The position numbers were made by a program, and so were the translations under genes. A stretch of DNA of 64,000 nucleotides from Acidovorax sp. DW039 (GTDB taxonomy: Bacteria; Pseudomonadota; Gammaproteobacteria; Burkholderiales; Burkholderiaceae_C), in NCBI RefSeq assembly GCF_037101375.1, contig NZ_AP029020.1, forward strand, positions 248,001-312,000, written 5' to 3'. Of the stretch, positions 53,678 through 63,616 are shown piece by piece; position 1 is the first letter of the stretch, and each line of letters starts with the position of its first letter. The notes under the pieces were generated by a model. It saw only the letters and a program-made list of their open reading frames with translations, did no database searches and was not told the origin of the DNA.

Positions 53678-55489
53678 TTAAAAACTTTCCCATTCATCCT
53701 CCGCTCCACCGGAAGCCTTGGCTGCGGGCTTGGTCGCCCCCCCTGCCCCGGGTCTGAGCGCTGGCGCAGCCTTGGCCACCGGTGCCGACAGGCTGGCCGC
53801 TGGCTTGGATGCCGGGGTCTTGCCCAGCTTGGCTGCCGTCTGGCTGGTCTTGCCTGCCAAAGCACTCTTGGCGCTGTAAGCGGGGGCTGTAGTCCGGCTG
53901 ATGCTGGGCGCGGGGGCTGCGCTGCGGTAGCTGGTGTCTTGTGCGAGCTTGAAGACGGCCACAGCGTTGACCAGTTCTCCGGCCTGACCATTGAGGCTGG
54001 CTGCAGCTGCGGCCATTTCTTCCACCAAGGCGGCGTTTTGCTGGGTAGCCTGGTCCATTTGCGTGACGGCTTCTCCCACTTGACCCACGCCCTGGCTTTG
54101 TTCGCTACTGGCGGCGCTGATCTCGCCCATGATGTCGGTGACGCGGCGGATGGCGGTGACGACTTCGGTCATGGTCTCACCGGCTTTGTCCACCAAGAGG
54201 CTGCCCTGCTCCACTCGCTCTACGCTGGCCATGATCAAGCTCTTGATTTCCTTGGCAGCCTCGGCACTGCGCCCTGCCAAGCTACGCACTTCACTAGCCA
54301 CCACCGCAAAACCACGGCCTTGCTCGCCTGCACGGGCAGCTTCTACAGCGGCGTTCAGCGCCAGGATGTTGGTCTGGAAGGCGATGCCGTCGATGACGGT
54401 GATGATGTCGGCAATCTTGTTGCTGCTGGCGTTGATGCCTTTCATGGTCTCAACCACTTCGGCAACGACGGAGCCGCCTTGTTCTGCCACGCTGGAGGCG
54501 TTCATGGCCAGCTGGTTGGCGGTGCGGGCGTTGTCGGCGTTTTGGCGAACTGTGGAACTCAGTTCTTCCATGGAGGCTGCGGTTTCTTGCAATGCGCTGG
54601 CTTGATGCTCAGTACGAGCACTCAGATCGCCAGTTCCAGCCGACAGCTCTCGCGCAGCGGTAAATACAGAGTCTGCAGAGCCTCGGACTTGTGAGATCGT
54701 CCCGACCAACTGCGTTCGCATACGCTCCAACTGATACAAAAGACTGCTTTGGTCTGTCGCAGCCACAGGAACCGTTGTGGCGAGGTCCCCTGCAGCAATG
54801 TGCTGGGCAGCTTCGGCGGCAACTGCTGGATCACCCCCCAACTGCTTTTTGACGGACGCAACAAGCCACCAACCCAGTACGCATGCAGATATCAAAAAGA
54901 AGATGAAAATCACTACGAAGACATACACAGTCTGATTAACGGAATTGGCGACTCCTGTACTAACCCCTTGGGCGTGAGCTTCCTGCAGTTTCCCAGCTTC
55001 GAGAAATAAGTTTCTGATTTCAACGTGCAAGGGATCGGTTTTCTTGTTTAGTTCCTCCATGGCCCCATCTGCTCGCCCAGCATTAGCTTCAGAATAAAGG
55101 CGCCCAACCGATGAGGAGTATTCCGCCCACTTGGAGCGCAGCTTTCCACCAACAGCCTTGATTTCAGGAGTTAGCCCGTCCTTTTCCAGATAAGCAATCG
55201 CCTCTTCAATTACTTTGGTTGTTTTTCCGTTCAAGTCCAAAGTTTCAGCACGCGATTTCTCATCTGTTTTCAGAATATAGGGATACATGCGTCGGAAGTG
55301 GACCGCGGCTTGGCGTCCAGCATCCACCACAAGCCGCAGGGGAACGACGGTGTCGCCATACATACTGGACACAGCACTGGAAGCCCTGAGCAGTTGGGTT
55401 CCTCCCAAAGCCGACACAATGATCAGGCCAGAGATGCAGTAGATCAAAAGAAAACTGATCTTAAAAACAAGGCTTTTCCCTGCAAACAT
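53678..55489 (-). CDS. Methyl-accepting chemotaxis protein with docking tail
   Basis: A 603-residue chemoreceptor. Two membrane helices (about 10-32 and 190-212) flank a helical periplasmic domain, followed by HAMP and the signalling hairpin. The tail is rich in Ala/Lys/Pro and ends WESF. Such C-terminal aromatic tails tether CheR/CheB. A GGAAGGGG site precedes the ATG. The signalling domain matches the receptor at 3539-5179 almost residue for residue. The ligand is unknown; its place beside nagR makes an aromatic-acid sensor attractive but unproven. Confidence 0.92.
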   Translation of the reverse strand: MFAGKSLVFKISFLLIYCISGLIIVSALGGTQLLRASSAVSSMYGDTVVPLRLVVDAGRQAAVHFRRMYPYILKTDEKSRAETLDLNGKTTKVIEEAIAYLEKDGLTPEIKAVGGKLRSKWAEYSSSVGRLYSEANAGRADGAMEELNKKTDPLHVEIRNLFLEAGKLQEAHAQGVSTGVANSVNQTVYVFVVIFIFFLISACVLGWWLVASVKKQLGGDPAVAAEAAQHIAAGDLATTVPVAATDQSSLLYQLERMRTQLVGTISQVRGSADSVFTAARELSAGTGDLSARTEHQASALQETAASMEELSSTVRQNADNARTANQLAMNASSVAEQGGSVVAEVVETMKGINASSNKIADIITVIDGIAFQTNILALNAAVEAARAGEQGRGFAVVASEVRSLAGRSAEAAKEIKSLIMASVERVEQGSLLVDKAGETMTEVVTAIRRVTDIMGEISAASSEQSQGVGQVGEAVTQMDQATQQNAALVEEMAAAAASLNGQAGELVNAVAVFKLAQDTSYRSAAPAPSISRTTAPAYSAKSALAGKTSQTAAKLGKTPASKPAASLSAPVAKAAPALRPGAGGATKPAAKASGGAEDEWESF

Positions 55490-55641
55490 ACAAGTCCCCT
55501 TCCTTTTCTCATCGATCTGGGCTCAGTTTCAGCGGAGTATGCAACACAATCAATATATTAAAAATATAGCATTTGGATGAGATTTTTATTCGTCGTTGCA
55601 CTAGAAAAGATCACCTGTACGTAACTCGTATCAGGCAACTA

Positions 55642-56416
55642 GAGCGTGTAATGAACTTTGTTCCGTGATTACGGAACCGAGGGGAGAGTCTGTAGAGACC
55701 CCGCAAGCCTGACTTGACCTTGATGGATCAGCACGCGCCCCAGCGCAAGCATGATCTGCGCGAGTGTTCAACGCGCTGCGTTGGCTGGTGCGCGCGGGAG
55801 CACCCTGGCGGATGCTGCCCAACGATCTGCCGCCTTGGGAAGCGGTCTACCAGCAAAGCAGGCGCTGGCTTGACGCGGGCTGCTTCGAGGCGACGGTGTC
55901 GGATCTGCGCTCCATCATTCGCATAGCACAAGGGCGCCAGGGCCAGCCCAGCGCAGTAGTGATGGATGGGCGCACGCTGCAATCTAGTTGCGAGAGCGGT
56001 CCACGTGCAGCCTACGACGGACACAAACGCAAGCGCGGCAGCAAGGTGCACATGGCCGTGGACACGCTGGGCCACTTGCTGGCAGTGCATGTCACGCCTG
56101 CAGACGAACAGGAACGTGCGCAGGTGCAGCGCCTGTGCGAAGAATACAGCAGGCCACGCGCCGCACGGTACAACTGGCCTGGGCAGATAAAGGCTATACG
56201 AGTGAACCTGCCCGAAGCAAGGAAAGCTTTGTACAGCTGCCGCGTCGCTGGGCGGTGGAGAGAAGCTTTGGCTGGCTGCCGAGGTTTCGCAGGCTCTCCA
56301 GGGACTACAAGCGACTACCCGAGGTGCTGGGTGGGCTGCATTTCCTGGTGGTTGCGGTGCTCATGCGGCACGCTACCGCACGATACTCGCTGTAGCGGGA
56401 AGTTCATAACACGCGC
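55642..56416 (+). mobile_element. IS5-family (IS1031-like) element, frameshifted
   Basis: Terminal repeats GCGTGTAATGAACTT (55644-55658) and its near-complement at 56400-56414 bound a 775-bp element. Its transposase starts RKHDLRE, then shifts by one base to VFNALRWLVRAGAPWRMLPN. It contains the first Asp in [11 protein letters not shown], shifts again near 56180, and finishes [30 protein letters not shown] in another frame. Two frameshifts inactivate it. It separates the chemoreceptor from the PepSY cluster. Confidence 0.78.
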
Positions 56417-56838
56417 TGGACGAGCACTCGCGATCTCACCCCGCTACCACGTATACATCTCGTCGGCGATCAGGGCCGCAGGGCACTGCTGAGCAATGCT
56501 GCCCACTGTGAGCCTGATGTACTCGGTAGCTTCTAGCCCGCCTTAAAGTCCATTTCCGCCATCGCACCCATCTTTGCAATTTGCATATCCGATCAAAAGG
56601 GCTCCTTAGTCATCACGATCATTGCCAAGCAAGTGGGCAGGAGTGAAAAACTGATCTGTACGCCAATTAGTTTCTTTAAATTTGTGGGAGCGAGGCTAAA
56701 AAGCATTGCTAGTTGTGATCATTGATTGTTTGTAAAGTTTTTGCAAACGCGAATCATTGCTATTACCAAAGAATAAAATCGCTTGCTTGAGATGCAACGC
56801 CGATTTCGTGAGGTGGTTGCAAGAGCTTTTCCCTTTGC
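56417..56838. other. Gap before the PepSY cluster
   Basis: About 420 bases with no supportable gene. It must hold the promoter of the following five-gene cluster, but I see no Fur-like palindrome that I would defend. Confidence 0.45.
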
Positions 56839-57468
56839 ATGACCCCACCCTCAGACCATCGCCGACGCTCCTTCTGGCTCAAGACATTGCACGAGTGGCA
56901 CTGGGTCAGCTCGGCCATCTGTCTGCTGGGCATGCTGCTGTTTGCCATCACTGGCATCACGCTCAACCATGCCGGACAGATTGAGTCCAAGCCAGACGTG
57001 ACGCGTTCGCACGCCCAGGTCCCAGAGGCCTTGTTGCAGGGGCTGGCTGCAAGGGCTGAAGACACCAAACGGTCGCCCGTACCGCCTGAACTGGCGCATT
57101 GGGCGCAACAGCAATGGGGCCTGTCGCTACAGGGGCGGGAGGCCGAGTGGGCGCCGGAAGAAATCTACGTGTCGATGCCACGCCCAGGCGGTGATGCCTG
57201 GCTGCGCGTGGGCCTGCAGGATGGTGAGGCGGAGTACGAGCACACAGACCGTGGCTGGGTGGCGTATTTCAACGATCTGCACAAAGGCCGTAGCACAGGG
57301 GCTGCGTGGAACTGGTTCATCGACCTGTTTGCGGTGGCTTGTCTGGTGTTCTCCATCACCGGGCTTTTCATTTTGAAGATGCATGCGGGCAACCGCCCCT
57401 GGACCTGGCCTTTGGTCGGTCTCGGGCTGGTGCTGCCAGCCCTGCTCGCACTGCTTTTGATCCATTGA
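56839..57468 (+). CDS. PepSY-associated membrane protein
   Basis: A 209-residue inner-membrane protein with helices at about residues 23-45 and 162-180 and a third near the C-terminus, and a periplasmic PepSY-like region between the first two. The HEWHWVSSAICLLGMLLF start and WNWFIDLFAVACLVFSITGL pattern are typical of the PepSY_TM_like family found beside siderophore receptors and ferric reductases. First gene of a cluster with DUF2271, DUF4198, ApbE and a flavoprotein. Confidence 0.82.
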   Translation: MTPPSDHRRRSFWLKTLHEWHWVSSAICLLGMLLFAITGITLNHAGQIESKPDVTRSHAQVPEALLQGLAARAEDTKRSPVPPELAHWAQQQWGLSLQGREAEWAPEEIYVSMPRPGGDAWLRVGLQDGEAEYEHTDRGWVAYFNDLHKGRSTGAAWNWFIDLFAVACLVFSITGLFILKMHAGNRPWTWPLVGLGLVLPALLALLLIH

Positions 57469-57535
57469 TTCCTCTTGGATCCCCTCTTGGTCCCTTTTTG
57501 ATTTCTGACTGATCCGTTTGAAGAAAGACCTGTCT

Positions 57536-58084
57536 ATGTCAATGTGTTTCTCATCGCGCCCGTCTGCCCGGCTGCGCTACACCGTGGCGCTGGGCGCATG
57601 CCTGGGGGCACCTGCCTTTGCTGCAGGGCTGGGCGTAGGGGTGGAAATCCCCCGCCTGCAGGTGGCTGAATACCACCGCCCCTACGTGGCCATCTGGTTG
57701 GAGCGGGCTGACAACACCGTCGCCTCCACCTTGTCGGTCTGGTATGACGTGCGGCTCAAGAACGCCGAGGGCTCGGGAACCAAGTGGCTCAAGGACATGC
57801 GCCAATGGTGGCGTCGCACGGGGCGAGACCTTGAAATGCCCATCGACGGGGTGACCAGCCCGACCCGGCCGGCAGGCAAGCACCAGTTGCAGTTCACCGA
57901 AGGCAAGAACCCCTTTACTGCGCTGCCCGCAGGCAACTACAAGCTGGTGGTGGAGGCCGCACGCGAAGTGGGGGGGCGCGAGGTCGTTTCCGTGCCTTTC
58001 ACCTGGCCTGTGGCCAAGGCCCAGCAATTGCGCGCTGCAGGCAGCAGCGAGCTGGGCGAGATCACGCTCGATCTCAAGCCCTGA
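57536..58084 (+). CDS. DUF2271 periplasmic protein
   Basis: A 182-residue exported protein: the signal peptide ends near APAFA, followed by a beta-rich DUF2271 domain (YHRPYVAIWLERADNTVAST; WWRRTGRDLEMPIDGVTSPT). No enzymatic role is known. It regularly neighbours PepSY and DUF4198 proteins in iron-related loci and may help assemble or flavinylate the partner reductase. ATG 57536 is favoured because it starts the signal peptide. Confidence 0.8.
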   Translation: MSMCFSSRPSARLRYTVALGACLGAPAFAAGLGVGVEIPRLQVAEYHRPYVAIWLERADNTVASTLSVWYDVRLKNAEGSGTKWLKDMRQWWRRTGRDLEMPIDGVTSPTRPAGKHQLQFTEGKNPFTALPAGNYKLVVEAAREVGGREVVSVPFTWPVAKAQQLRAAGSSELGEITLDLKP

Positions 58085-58157
58085 CGGGCGGCAGGCCCTG
58101 TGCAAATTTTCCTAACCGACAGTTCCAACTGACTGTCCGCTCACTCGGAGTTAACTG

Positions 58158-58970
58158 ATGCAATTTCCTGTTCGTTTCGCACGCTTTGCCGCAGGCGCGG
58201 CCCTTTTGGCGGGTCTGACATCCGTGGCCCAGGCCCACAACATATGGCTGCTGCCCTCCAGCACGGTACTTTCCAAGGCTGAATGGATCACAGTGGATGC
58301 CGCAGTCTCCAACGACCTGTTCTTCTTCAATCACGTCCCCCTGGGGCTGGACAATCTGGTCGTGACAGCCCCTGACGGCTCCACCGTGGCCCCGGAGAAC
58401 ACCCTGCGTGGCAAGCTGCGCAGTGTGTTTGACCTTAACCTGACCCAGCCGGGCACTTACCGCCTGGCCGTAGTCAACGGGGGACTTATGGCCACCTACA
58501 AAGACAAGAACGGCCAGCCGCGCCGCTGGCGTGGAACCCCCGAGAAATTTGCCGCCGAAGTACCTGCCGATGCGCAGGACTTGAAGGTTATCCAGTCGGC
58601 CAATCGCGTAGAGACCTACGTCACGGTGGGTAAGCCCAGTGCCGTCAAGCCCACCGGCAAGGGTCTGGAGCTGGTGCCCGTGACCCACCCCAATGACCTG
58701 GTCAAGGGTGAGAAGGCCACCTTTGCCTTCCAGGTGGACGGCAAGCCTGCGGCGAATGTGGAGGTAACGCTGGTGGCGGGCAGTTCGCGCTACCGCGACA
58801 AGCTGGGTGAGATCAAGGTCAGTACCGATGCGCAGGGCCAGTTCAGCATCACCTGGCCCGCAGCAGGCATGTACTGGGTGGATGCCGATGTGAATGATGA
58901 CAAGACCTCCGTTCCCCAGGCCAAGGAGCGACGTCTGTCGTACGTAGGCACGCTCGAAGTCTTGCCTTGA
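58158..58970 (+). CDS. DUF4198 periplasmic protein
   Basis: A 270-residue exported protein. The signal peptide ends AQA, immediately followed by the conserved HNIWLLPSSTVLS motif at the mature N-terminus, whose histidine binds metal in NikK/CbiK-like relatives. The C-terminal half is an immunoglobulin-like domain (ATFAFQVDGKPAANVEVTLV). It probably binds a metal or metal complex in the periplasm. Confidence 0.85.
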   Translation: MQFPVRFARFAAGAALLAGLTSVAQAHNIWLLPSSTVLSKAEWITVDAAVSNDLFFFNHVPLGLDNLVVTAPDGSTVAPENTLRGKLRSVFDLNLTQPGTYRLAVVNGGLMATYKDKNGQPRRWRGTPEKFAAEVPADAQDLKVIQSANRVETYVTVGKPSAVKPTGKGLELVPVTHPNDLVKGEKATFAFQVDGKPAANVEVTLVAGSSRYRDKLGEIKVSTDAQGQFSITWPAAGMYWVDADVNDDKTSVPQAKERRLSYVGTLEVLP

Positions 58971-58975
58971 GGCTG

Positions 58976-60094
58976 ATGTACCACCGCTCTGCGCCCCCGG
59001 TGCGCGTGCGCTTTGGTGCGGGCTGCAACCTTGGTGGGCTTTGCCCGCCAGCTCCCACAGCGACCTCCCCCCAGCCACAGGGCGCAGGGTGGAGCGCTTC
59101 CGCCCTAGCTGCACCGGTGCTGCGCGCTCGTGACCCGACGGTCCTGCACACGCTGGCAGGCGAAACCATGGGGACCACCTGGTCGGTGCGGCTGGCCAAT
59201 CCGGCCTTTGCTCCGCTGGAGCCGGTGCAGCAGGCCGTGCAGGCTGCGCTGGACAGGGTGGTGCAGCAAATGAGCCATTGGGACGCTGCCTCAGACCTCT
59301 CGTGCTTCAACAGCGCCGCGGCGGGCTCATGGCACACCCTGGCCCCGGAGTTTGCGCAGGTGATGGCCTGTGCCATGCACTGGTGGCAGGCCAGCGGTGG
59401 CGCGTGGGACCCGACCGTCGGGCCGCTGGTGCAGGCCTGGGGTTTTGGCCCCGCCTCGCGCAGCAGGGCAACGTCTGGTGAGGAATGGTTGCCGCCCAGT
59501 CCGCACGTGTTGCAGGCGGCGCTGGGGCGGGTGGGGTTTGACCGTCTGCAGTTGCGCTTGGCTGAGTGCCAGATGCACCAGCCCGGTGGCGTGCAGCTGG
59601 ACCTGAGTGGGATTGCCAAGGGCTTTGGCGTGGATGAGGTGGCCCGCACACTGCATGCGCTGGGCTTCAGTGCCTTTTTGGTGGAAGTGGGCGGCGAGTT
59701 GCGTGCCCACGGTCAGCGGCCCGACGGCCACCCCTGGCGCGTGCAGGTGGCGGCGGTACCCGGACACACCGGGGCACCCCTGGTGCTGCGCCTGCAGGAG
59801 ATGGCGGTTGCCACCTCGGGCGACCACTGGCATGCCTTTGAGCACGGAGGCAGGCGCTATTCCCACACGCTGGATCCACGCACCGCAGAGCCTGTCGCCC
59901 ATGCACTGAGCAGCGTGACAGTGCTGCACCCCGACTGCATGCAGGCCGACGCTCTGGCCACGGTGCTGACCGTGCTGGGCCCTCAGGAAGGCCTCACGTT
60001 TGCGCAGGACCACGGCATTGCGGCCCTGCTGTGCGAACGCACGGCACACGGCCCGCTGCTCCACGCCAGTGCTGCGTGGGAACAGAAGGACTGA
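58976..60094 (+). CDS. apbE: FAD:protein FMN transferase, ApbE family
   Basis: A 372-residue ApbE enzyme: GETMGTTWSVRL at the start of the domain, LDLSGIAKGFGVDEVARTL, FLVEVGGELRAHG, and the Mg-binding TLDPRTAEPVAHALSSVTV. It attaches FMN covalently to threonine of exported proteins. About 55 extra residues precede the domain and no clean signal peptide is seen; the true start may be a later ATG (59168). It starts five bases after the DUF4198 stop. A likely substrate is the PepSY-like or flavoprotein partner, though I do not see a clear flavinylation motif. Confidence 0.85.
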   Translation: MYHRSAPPVRVRFGAGCNLGGLCPPAPTATSPQPQGAGWSASALAAPVLRARDPTVLHTLAGETMGTTWSVRLANPAFAPLEPVQQAVQAALDRVVQQMSHWDAASDLSCFNSAAAGSWHTLAPEFAQVMACAMHWWQASGGAWDPTVGPLVQAWGFGPASRSRATSGEEWLPPSPHVLQAALGRVGFDRLQLRLAECQMHQPGGVQLDLSGIAKGFGVDEVARTLHALGFSAFLVEVGGELRAHGQRPDGHPWRVQVAAVPGHTGAPLVLRLQEMAVATSGDHWHAFEHGGRRYSHTLDPRTAEPVAHALSSVTVLHPDCMQADALATVLTVLGPQEGLTFAQDHGIAALLCERTAHGPLLHASAAWEQKD

Positions 60095-60101
60095 CCCCTT
60101 G

Positions 60102-61487
60102 ATGACAGGATGGAACCCCACAGCCACGCGGTGGCTGCTTGCTGGTGCGCTGGTGGTGGGCTACGCAGCGCTGTGTTTCGCCATCTGGTGGCGCGAGCGC
60201 GCAAAGCGCCAACGGGCTGCGGCAGAAGCAGCCGCCTTGGCCGCCGCGCGGCAAGGGGTGGATGCCTTGCTGGTCGTCTATGCCAGCCAAACCGGGCAGG
60301 CCCAGGAAATAGCGCTGGAGACGGCCCGCCAGCTGCATGCGGCGGGCGAACCTGTGCGCATCTGCCCCATGCATGAACTGACGCCCGATGCCTTGCAGGC
60401 CGCCCGGCATGTGCTGTGGGTGCTGAGCACCTGCGGCGAAGGCGACCCGCCCGACCATGCCGCCCGCTTTGCCAGCGAGGTCATGGCGCGCGCGCTGGAT
60501 CTTTCCCGTCTGCGCTATGGCCTGCTGTCGCTTGGGGACCGGCAGTACACCCATTTCTGCGGCTTTGGCCGCAGCGTGGACGCATGGCTGCAGCGTTGCG
60601 GTGCCACGCAGTCATTTGTGCCAGTGGAAATGGACAATGGAGACCCCCAGGCGCTGCAGCAGTGGCAGGCCAGCCTGGCCCAGGTGGCCCACGTCAGCGA
60701 CCTGTCGGCCTGGCGGGCTCCGGAGTTCGAAAACTGGACCTTGAGCCACCGCCTGCATCTGAACCCCGGCAGCGCTGGCTCACCGGTGTTTCACATCGAA
60801 CTGGCCCCACCTGAGGGGGCCGCTGGGCCGCTGGCGTGGGAGTCAGGTGACCTGGTTCAGGTGCGACCGCCGCAGGAGCCGGACCGTCCGCGTGAATACT
60901 CCATTGCCTCGGTGGCCAGCGACGGGCGCGTTCATCTGCTGGTGCGCCAGCTGCTGCGGCCCGATGGCACGCAGGGCGTGGCCTCCACCTGGCTCACGCA
61001 CGGTGCCCCCTTGGGCTCGGCAGTGGCCTTGCGGCTGCGCCCGCACAGCAATTTCCGGCTGGAAGAGAATGCCCGCCGCCCCCTGATCCTGATCGGCAAC
61101 GGCACGGGCCTGGCCGGGCTGCGTGGACACCTGCGCGCTCGCCAGGCCCTCCAGGCAGGGCCCAACTGGCTGATTTGGGGCGAGCGCAATGCCGCGTTGG
61201 ACTTCCACTATCAGCACGAGCTGAAAGCCTGGCTGCAGCAGGGGCACCTGCAGCGGCTGGACGCCGTGTTCTCCCGCGACCAGCCCCACCGCGTGTATGT
61301 GCAGCATGTGTTGCGTGATGAGGCCGACACCGTGCGCGCCTGGGTTGCCCAAGGGGCCGCGCTGTACGTATGCGGTAGCCTGCAGGGCATGGCGCAAGAG
61401 GTGGACCAGATGCTGCGCCTCATCCTGGGTGCGCAGCCACTGGACGACCTGCTGCGGCAAGGGCGATATCGGCGTGACGTGTATTGA
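60102..61487 (+). CDS. Membrane-anchored flavodoxin/FNR reductase (CysJ-like)
   Basis: A 461-residue protein. One membrane helix (about residues 11-27) is followed by a flavodoxin domain (VVYASQTGQAQEIALETARQ; STCGEGDPPDHAARF) and a ferredoxin-reductase domain with FAD (RPREYSIASVAS) and NADPH (LILIGNGTGLAGLRGHL; VYVCGSLQGMAQEVDQML) motifs. It is related to the CysJ/P450-reductase family and should move electrons from NADPH toward the membrane, suiting a ferric- or metal-reductase role with the neighbouring PepSY protein. Confidence 0.88.
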   Translation: MTGWNPTATRWLLAGALVVGYAALCFAIWWRERAKRQRAAAEAAALAAARQGVDALLVVYASQTGQAQEIALETARQLHAAGEPVRICPMHELTPDALQAARHVLWVLSTCGEGDPPDHAARFASEVMARALDLSRLRYGLLSLGDRQYTHFCGFGRSVDAWLQRCGATQSFVPVEMDNGDPQALQQWQASLAQVAHVSDLSAWRAPEFENWTLSHRLHLNPGSAGSPVFHIELAPPEGAAGPLAWESGDLVQVRPPQEPDRPREYSIASVASDGRVHLLVRQLLRPDGTQGVASTWLTHGAPLGSAVALRLRPHSNFRLEENARRPLILIGNGTGLAGLRGHLRARQALQAGPNWLIWGERNAALDFHYQHELKAWLQQGHLQRLDAVFSRDQPHRVYVQHVLRDEADTVRAWVAQGAALYVCGSLQGMAQEVDQMLRLILGAQPLDDLLRQGRYRRDVY

Positions 61488-62207
61488 AAACAAATTCGTG
61501 AACTCCGAAGGACAGTTTTACCGAAAGCTTCAATCACCACACAAATCTGATTAGTGCACGACAAGTCAACTGGTGACTGTTCCGAAATCAAGGCTTGATG
61601 TACTCATTTAAAAAACATGGATGTGAGATTCTGAGAGTCTGTTTACTATCTTTGTTTGGCGAAAAGAATGCCGTACCAAAGCGAGATAAGCAGATAGAAG
61701 TTCGCTGAAATTGAGCCACTGCTGCGCAGGGAGTGCGCTTGCTGGAATCCACATTGCGGTGGACACTGATAGAGCTTAGGCAGGCTATTGCGGTAACCAC
61801 GGCAGAGGTGACGGACCGCCAAAAACGCTGCATGCATTGCAGCGCTGTAGATAGGCTTTGAGCCAAGTGCAAGTCTTGCTGGGTGACAGCGGCTATGTGG
61901 GCAAGCCATTCGCCAGAGGCGCTCAAGACATTCTGGGTGCGCACGTCACCGTACAGATCCCTAAACGCACTGAGCCGCATAACTTCACAAGCTGATGTCC
62001 AAGCGTTGGGGGGTGTAGCGCAGCTTTGCCTGGCTGGACAAGAACAGCGGTTGTGGAAGAAACTGCGAGAGGTCGCTTAACACCAGCTTACAGTTGATCG
62101 CTTGGCGTTCTTGGCGCTGCTGCCCAAAAGATTTTGAACAGGTTCCAAGATACAAGATTTAGAGCATGCAGATACAGTGACAGCGATTTCAACGGGCTTT
62201 CGCGTGC
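61488..62207 (+). mobile_element. Gap with IS5-family transposase remnant
   Basis: From about 61870 the plus strand reads VLLGDSGYVGKPFARGAQDI, then PKRTEPHNFTS, a frame change, and WFAWLDKN-type and NTSLQL-type pieces to about 62140. This is the C-terminal DDE part of an IS5-family transposase. Everything upstream to 61488 is unrecognisable. It probably truncated the gene that follows. Confidence 0.55.
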
Positions 62208-62567
62208 TGACATCATCAGGACACTGGCGGCAGGCGCCAGACATTCGGCACCCCGATCGGAAATGCCGACCATCTTGCCTGTAACAAAGCCAAGGCATGG
62301 CGCTACGACATCGCTCCTGCACATAAGATCACGTCCATGGTCTTTGCCACAAAACCTGAGAGCGAACTCGCAGAAAGAAAGCTGACGCTGAACATTGCAG
62401 ACTCCGTTCCTGTAGCCACATGGCACATAGCCCTGGTCTTGGCACAGGGCTATGTGCACCGGCTGGGTCACTCGGACGGATTCAGCGCTGATTTCTCGCC
62501 TTGCATTACCCAGCTCCAGTCGCATGTGGATCTGGCTTCCCAGCGTATCCAGCGACTGGCCAAGTGA
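62208..62567 (+). pseudogene. 5'-truncated gene of unknown function
   Basis: An open frame of 119 codons without its own start reads QTFGTPIGNADHLACNKAKA, ITSMVFATKPESELAERKLT and ends ITQLQSHVDLASQRIQRLAK. It looks like the C-terminus of a longer protein; an internal ATG at 62337 could give 76 residues. Its TGA overlaps the next ATG (TGATG), so it was translated together with the genes downstream. The 5' end meets an IS remnant. Confidence 0.5.
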
Positions 62568-63076
62568 TGAACGCTGCCCCTGCCACCACCCCCATGAATG
62601 CAGCCACGTCGCGGGCTGGCGGCTTCATGGCAGAGCGCCTGCGTGCCAAGGGCTGGTCGATTCGGGACGCCGCGCAATACCTGGGGGTCTCGCGCCAGAG
62701 GCTGTACACCGTGTTTGATGACCCAGGCCGCGCCAGGCTGTGGGAGTGCGCCATCGCCGGAATGCCTGTGTGCACTGCTCAGATCAAGGAAGAGTTGCGT
62801 GCTTCACGCAAGGCCAGCGCCCAAGCCAAGCCAAAGCACGTAGCGCCCCCCAGCGAGCACCCCCCCGAGTTTGAGCCAGGCGATAAGGTCATCGCCATCA
62901 GGTCATCCGGTCTCGCAGACGAGGATGAGGAGGCGCTGATCGTGAGCGTGAGGGGAACCAAGAAGGCTGGGGACCTTGCCATTTTGGTGCAAGGTCCTTC
63001 GGGCGAAGACTGGCTCCCAGAAAAAGACTTCCACCATTACTTCTCGTCCACCGGCCTGAACACTTACCGTCCATAA
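62567..63076 (+). CDS. Small HTH protein of recombinase operon
   Basis: A 169-residue protein. An N-terminal helix-turn-helix (about residues 20-55; KGWSIRDAAQYLGVSRQRLY) is followed by a linker rich in Lys/Ala/Pro and a C-terminal small beta domain (FEPGDKVIAIRSSGLADEDE; EDWLPEKDFHHYF). Likely a DNA-binding regulator or recombination factor. It overlaps the truncated upstream gene (TGATG) and lies six bases before the next one. Confidence 0.65.
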   Translation: MNAAPATTPMNAATSRAGGFMAERLRAKGWSIRDAAQYLGVSRQRLYTVFDDPGRARLWECAIAGMPVCTAQIKEELRASRKASAQAKPKHVAPPSEHPPEFEPGDKVIAIRSSGLADEDEEALIVSVRGTKKAGDLAILVQGPSGEDWLPEKDFHHYFSSTGLNTYRP

Positions 63077-63082
63077 CAGCCC

Positions 63083-63616
63083 ATGAGCGACGACCGCAAA
63101 ATCATTTTCCTGCGCACTGACGCAGACGGCTTGGCTAACTCCACAGGGGAGGTCCTTGTTGTGCTGGAGCTGTCCAGGCGCGAGATCGAAACCGGCAACA
63201 TCGCCAGCGCTTTGGAGCGACTGATGGTGATGACAGACACCAAGCAAAACGCCCTGCGCTTTCAGGAATGCCTGCTTCTCAACGTCACCGGCTACGACGA
63301 TGATCCCCGTGAACTGGCCGAGGTCCCAGAGGTCAGACGCTTCATGGGAGCCCTGATTCAGCAGTGGCCGCACTGGATGTGGTTCCTGGCCAGGGACTCT
63401 GGCGCCATTCCGCTGCTCATGAGCTTGCTTTGTAAGGTACAGATCACCCGCATTGATGACATGGTGGGCATGGCCATCCTTGACAGAGAAGAGCTGAACG
63501 CGAAGATGAATGATCTGCTGGAGCGTGGCGAGGCGATGTTCAGGGCATTCGAGATCAGCACAGCCCTCTCCCAGGCGTCAGCCATCAGTGCCCGAGCTGA
63601 GCTGAACATGCCATGA
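63083..63616 (+). CDS. Unrecognised protein of recombinase operon
   Basis: A 177-residue, mostly helical acidic protein (LELSRREIETGNIASALERL; VRRFMGALIQQWPHWMWFLA). No family recognised and no membrane segment. It lies between the HTH gene (six bases) and a tyrosine recombinase (ATGA overlap), so it is made in step with both and may be a recombination cofactor. Confidence 0.65.
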   Translation: MSDDRKIIFLRTDADGLANSTGEVLVVLELSRREIETGNIASALERLMVMTDTKQNALRFQECLLLNVTGYDDDPRELAEVPEVRRFMGALIQQWPHWMWFLARDSGAIPLLMSLLCKVQITRIDDMVGMAILDREELNAKMNDLLERGEAMFRAFEISTALSQASAISARAELNMP

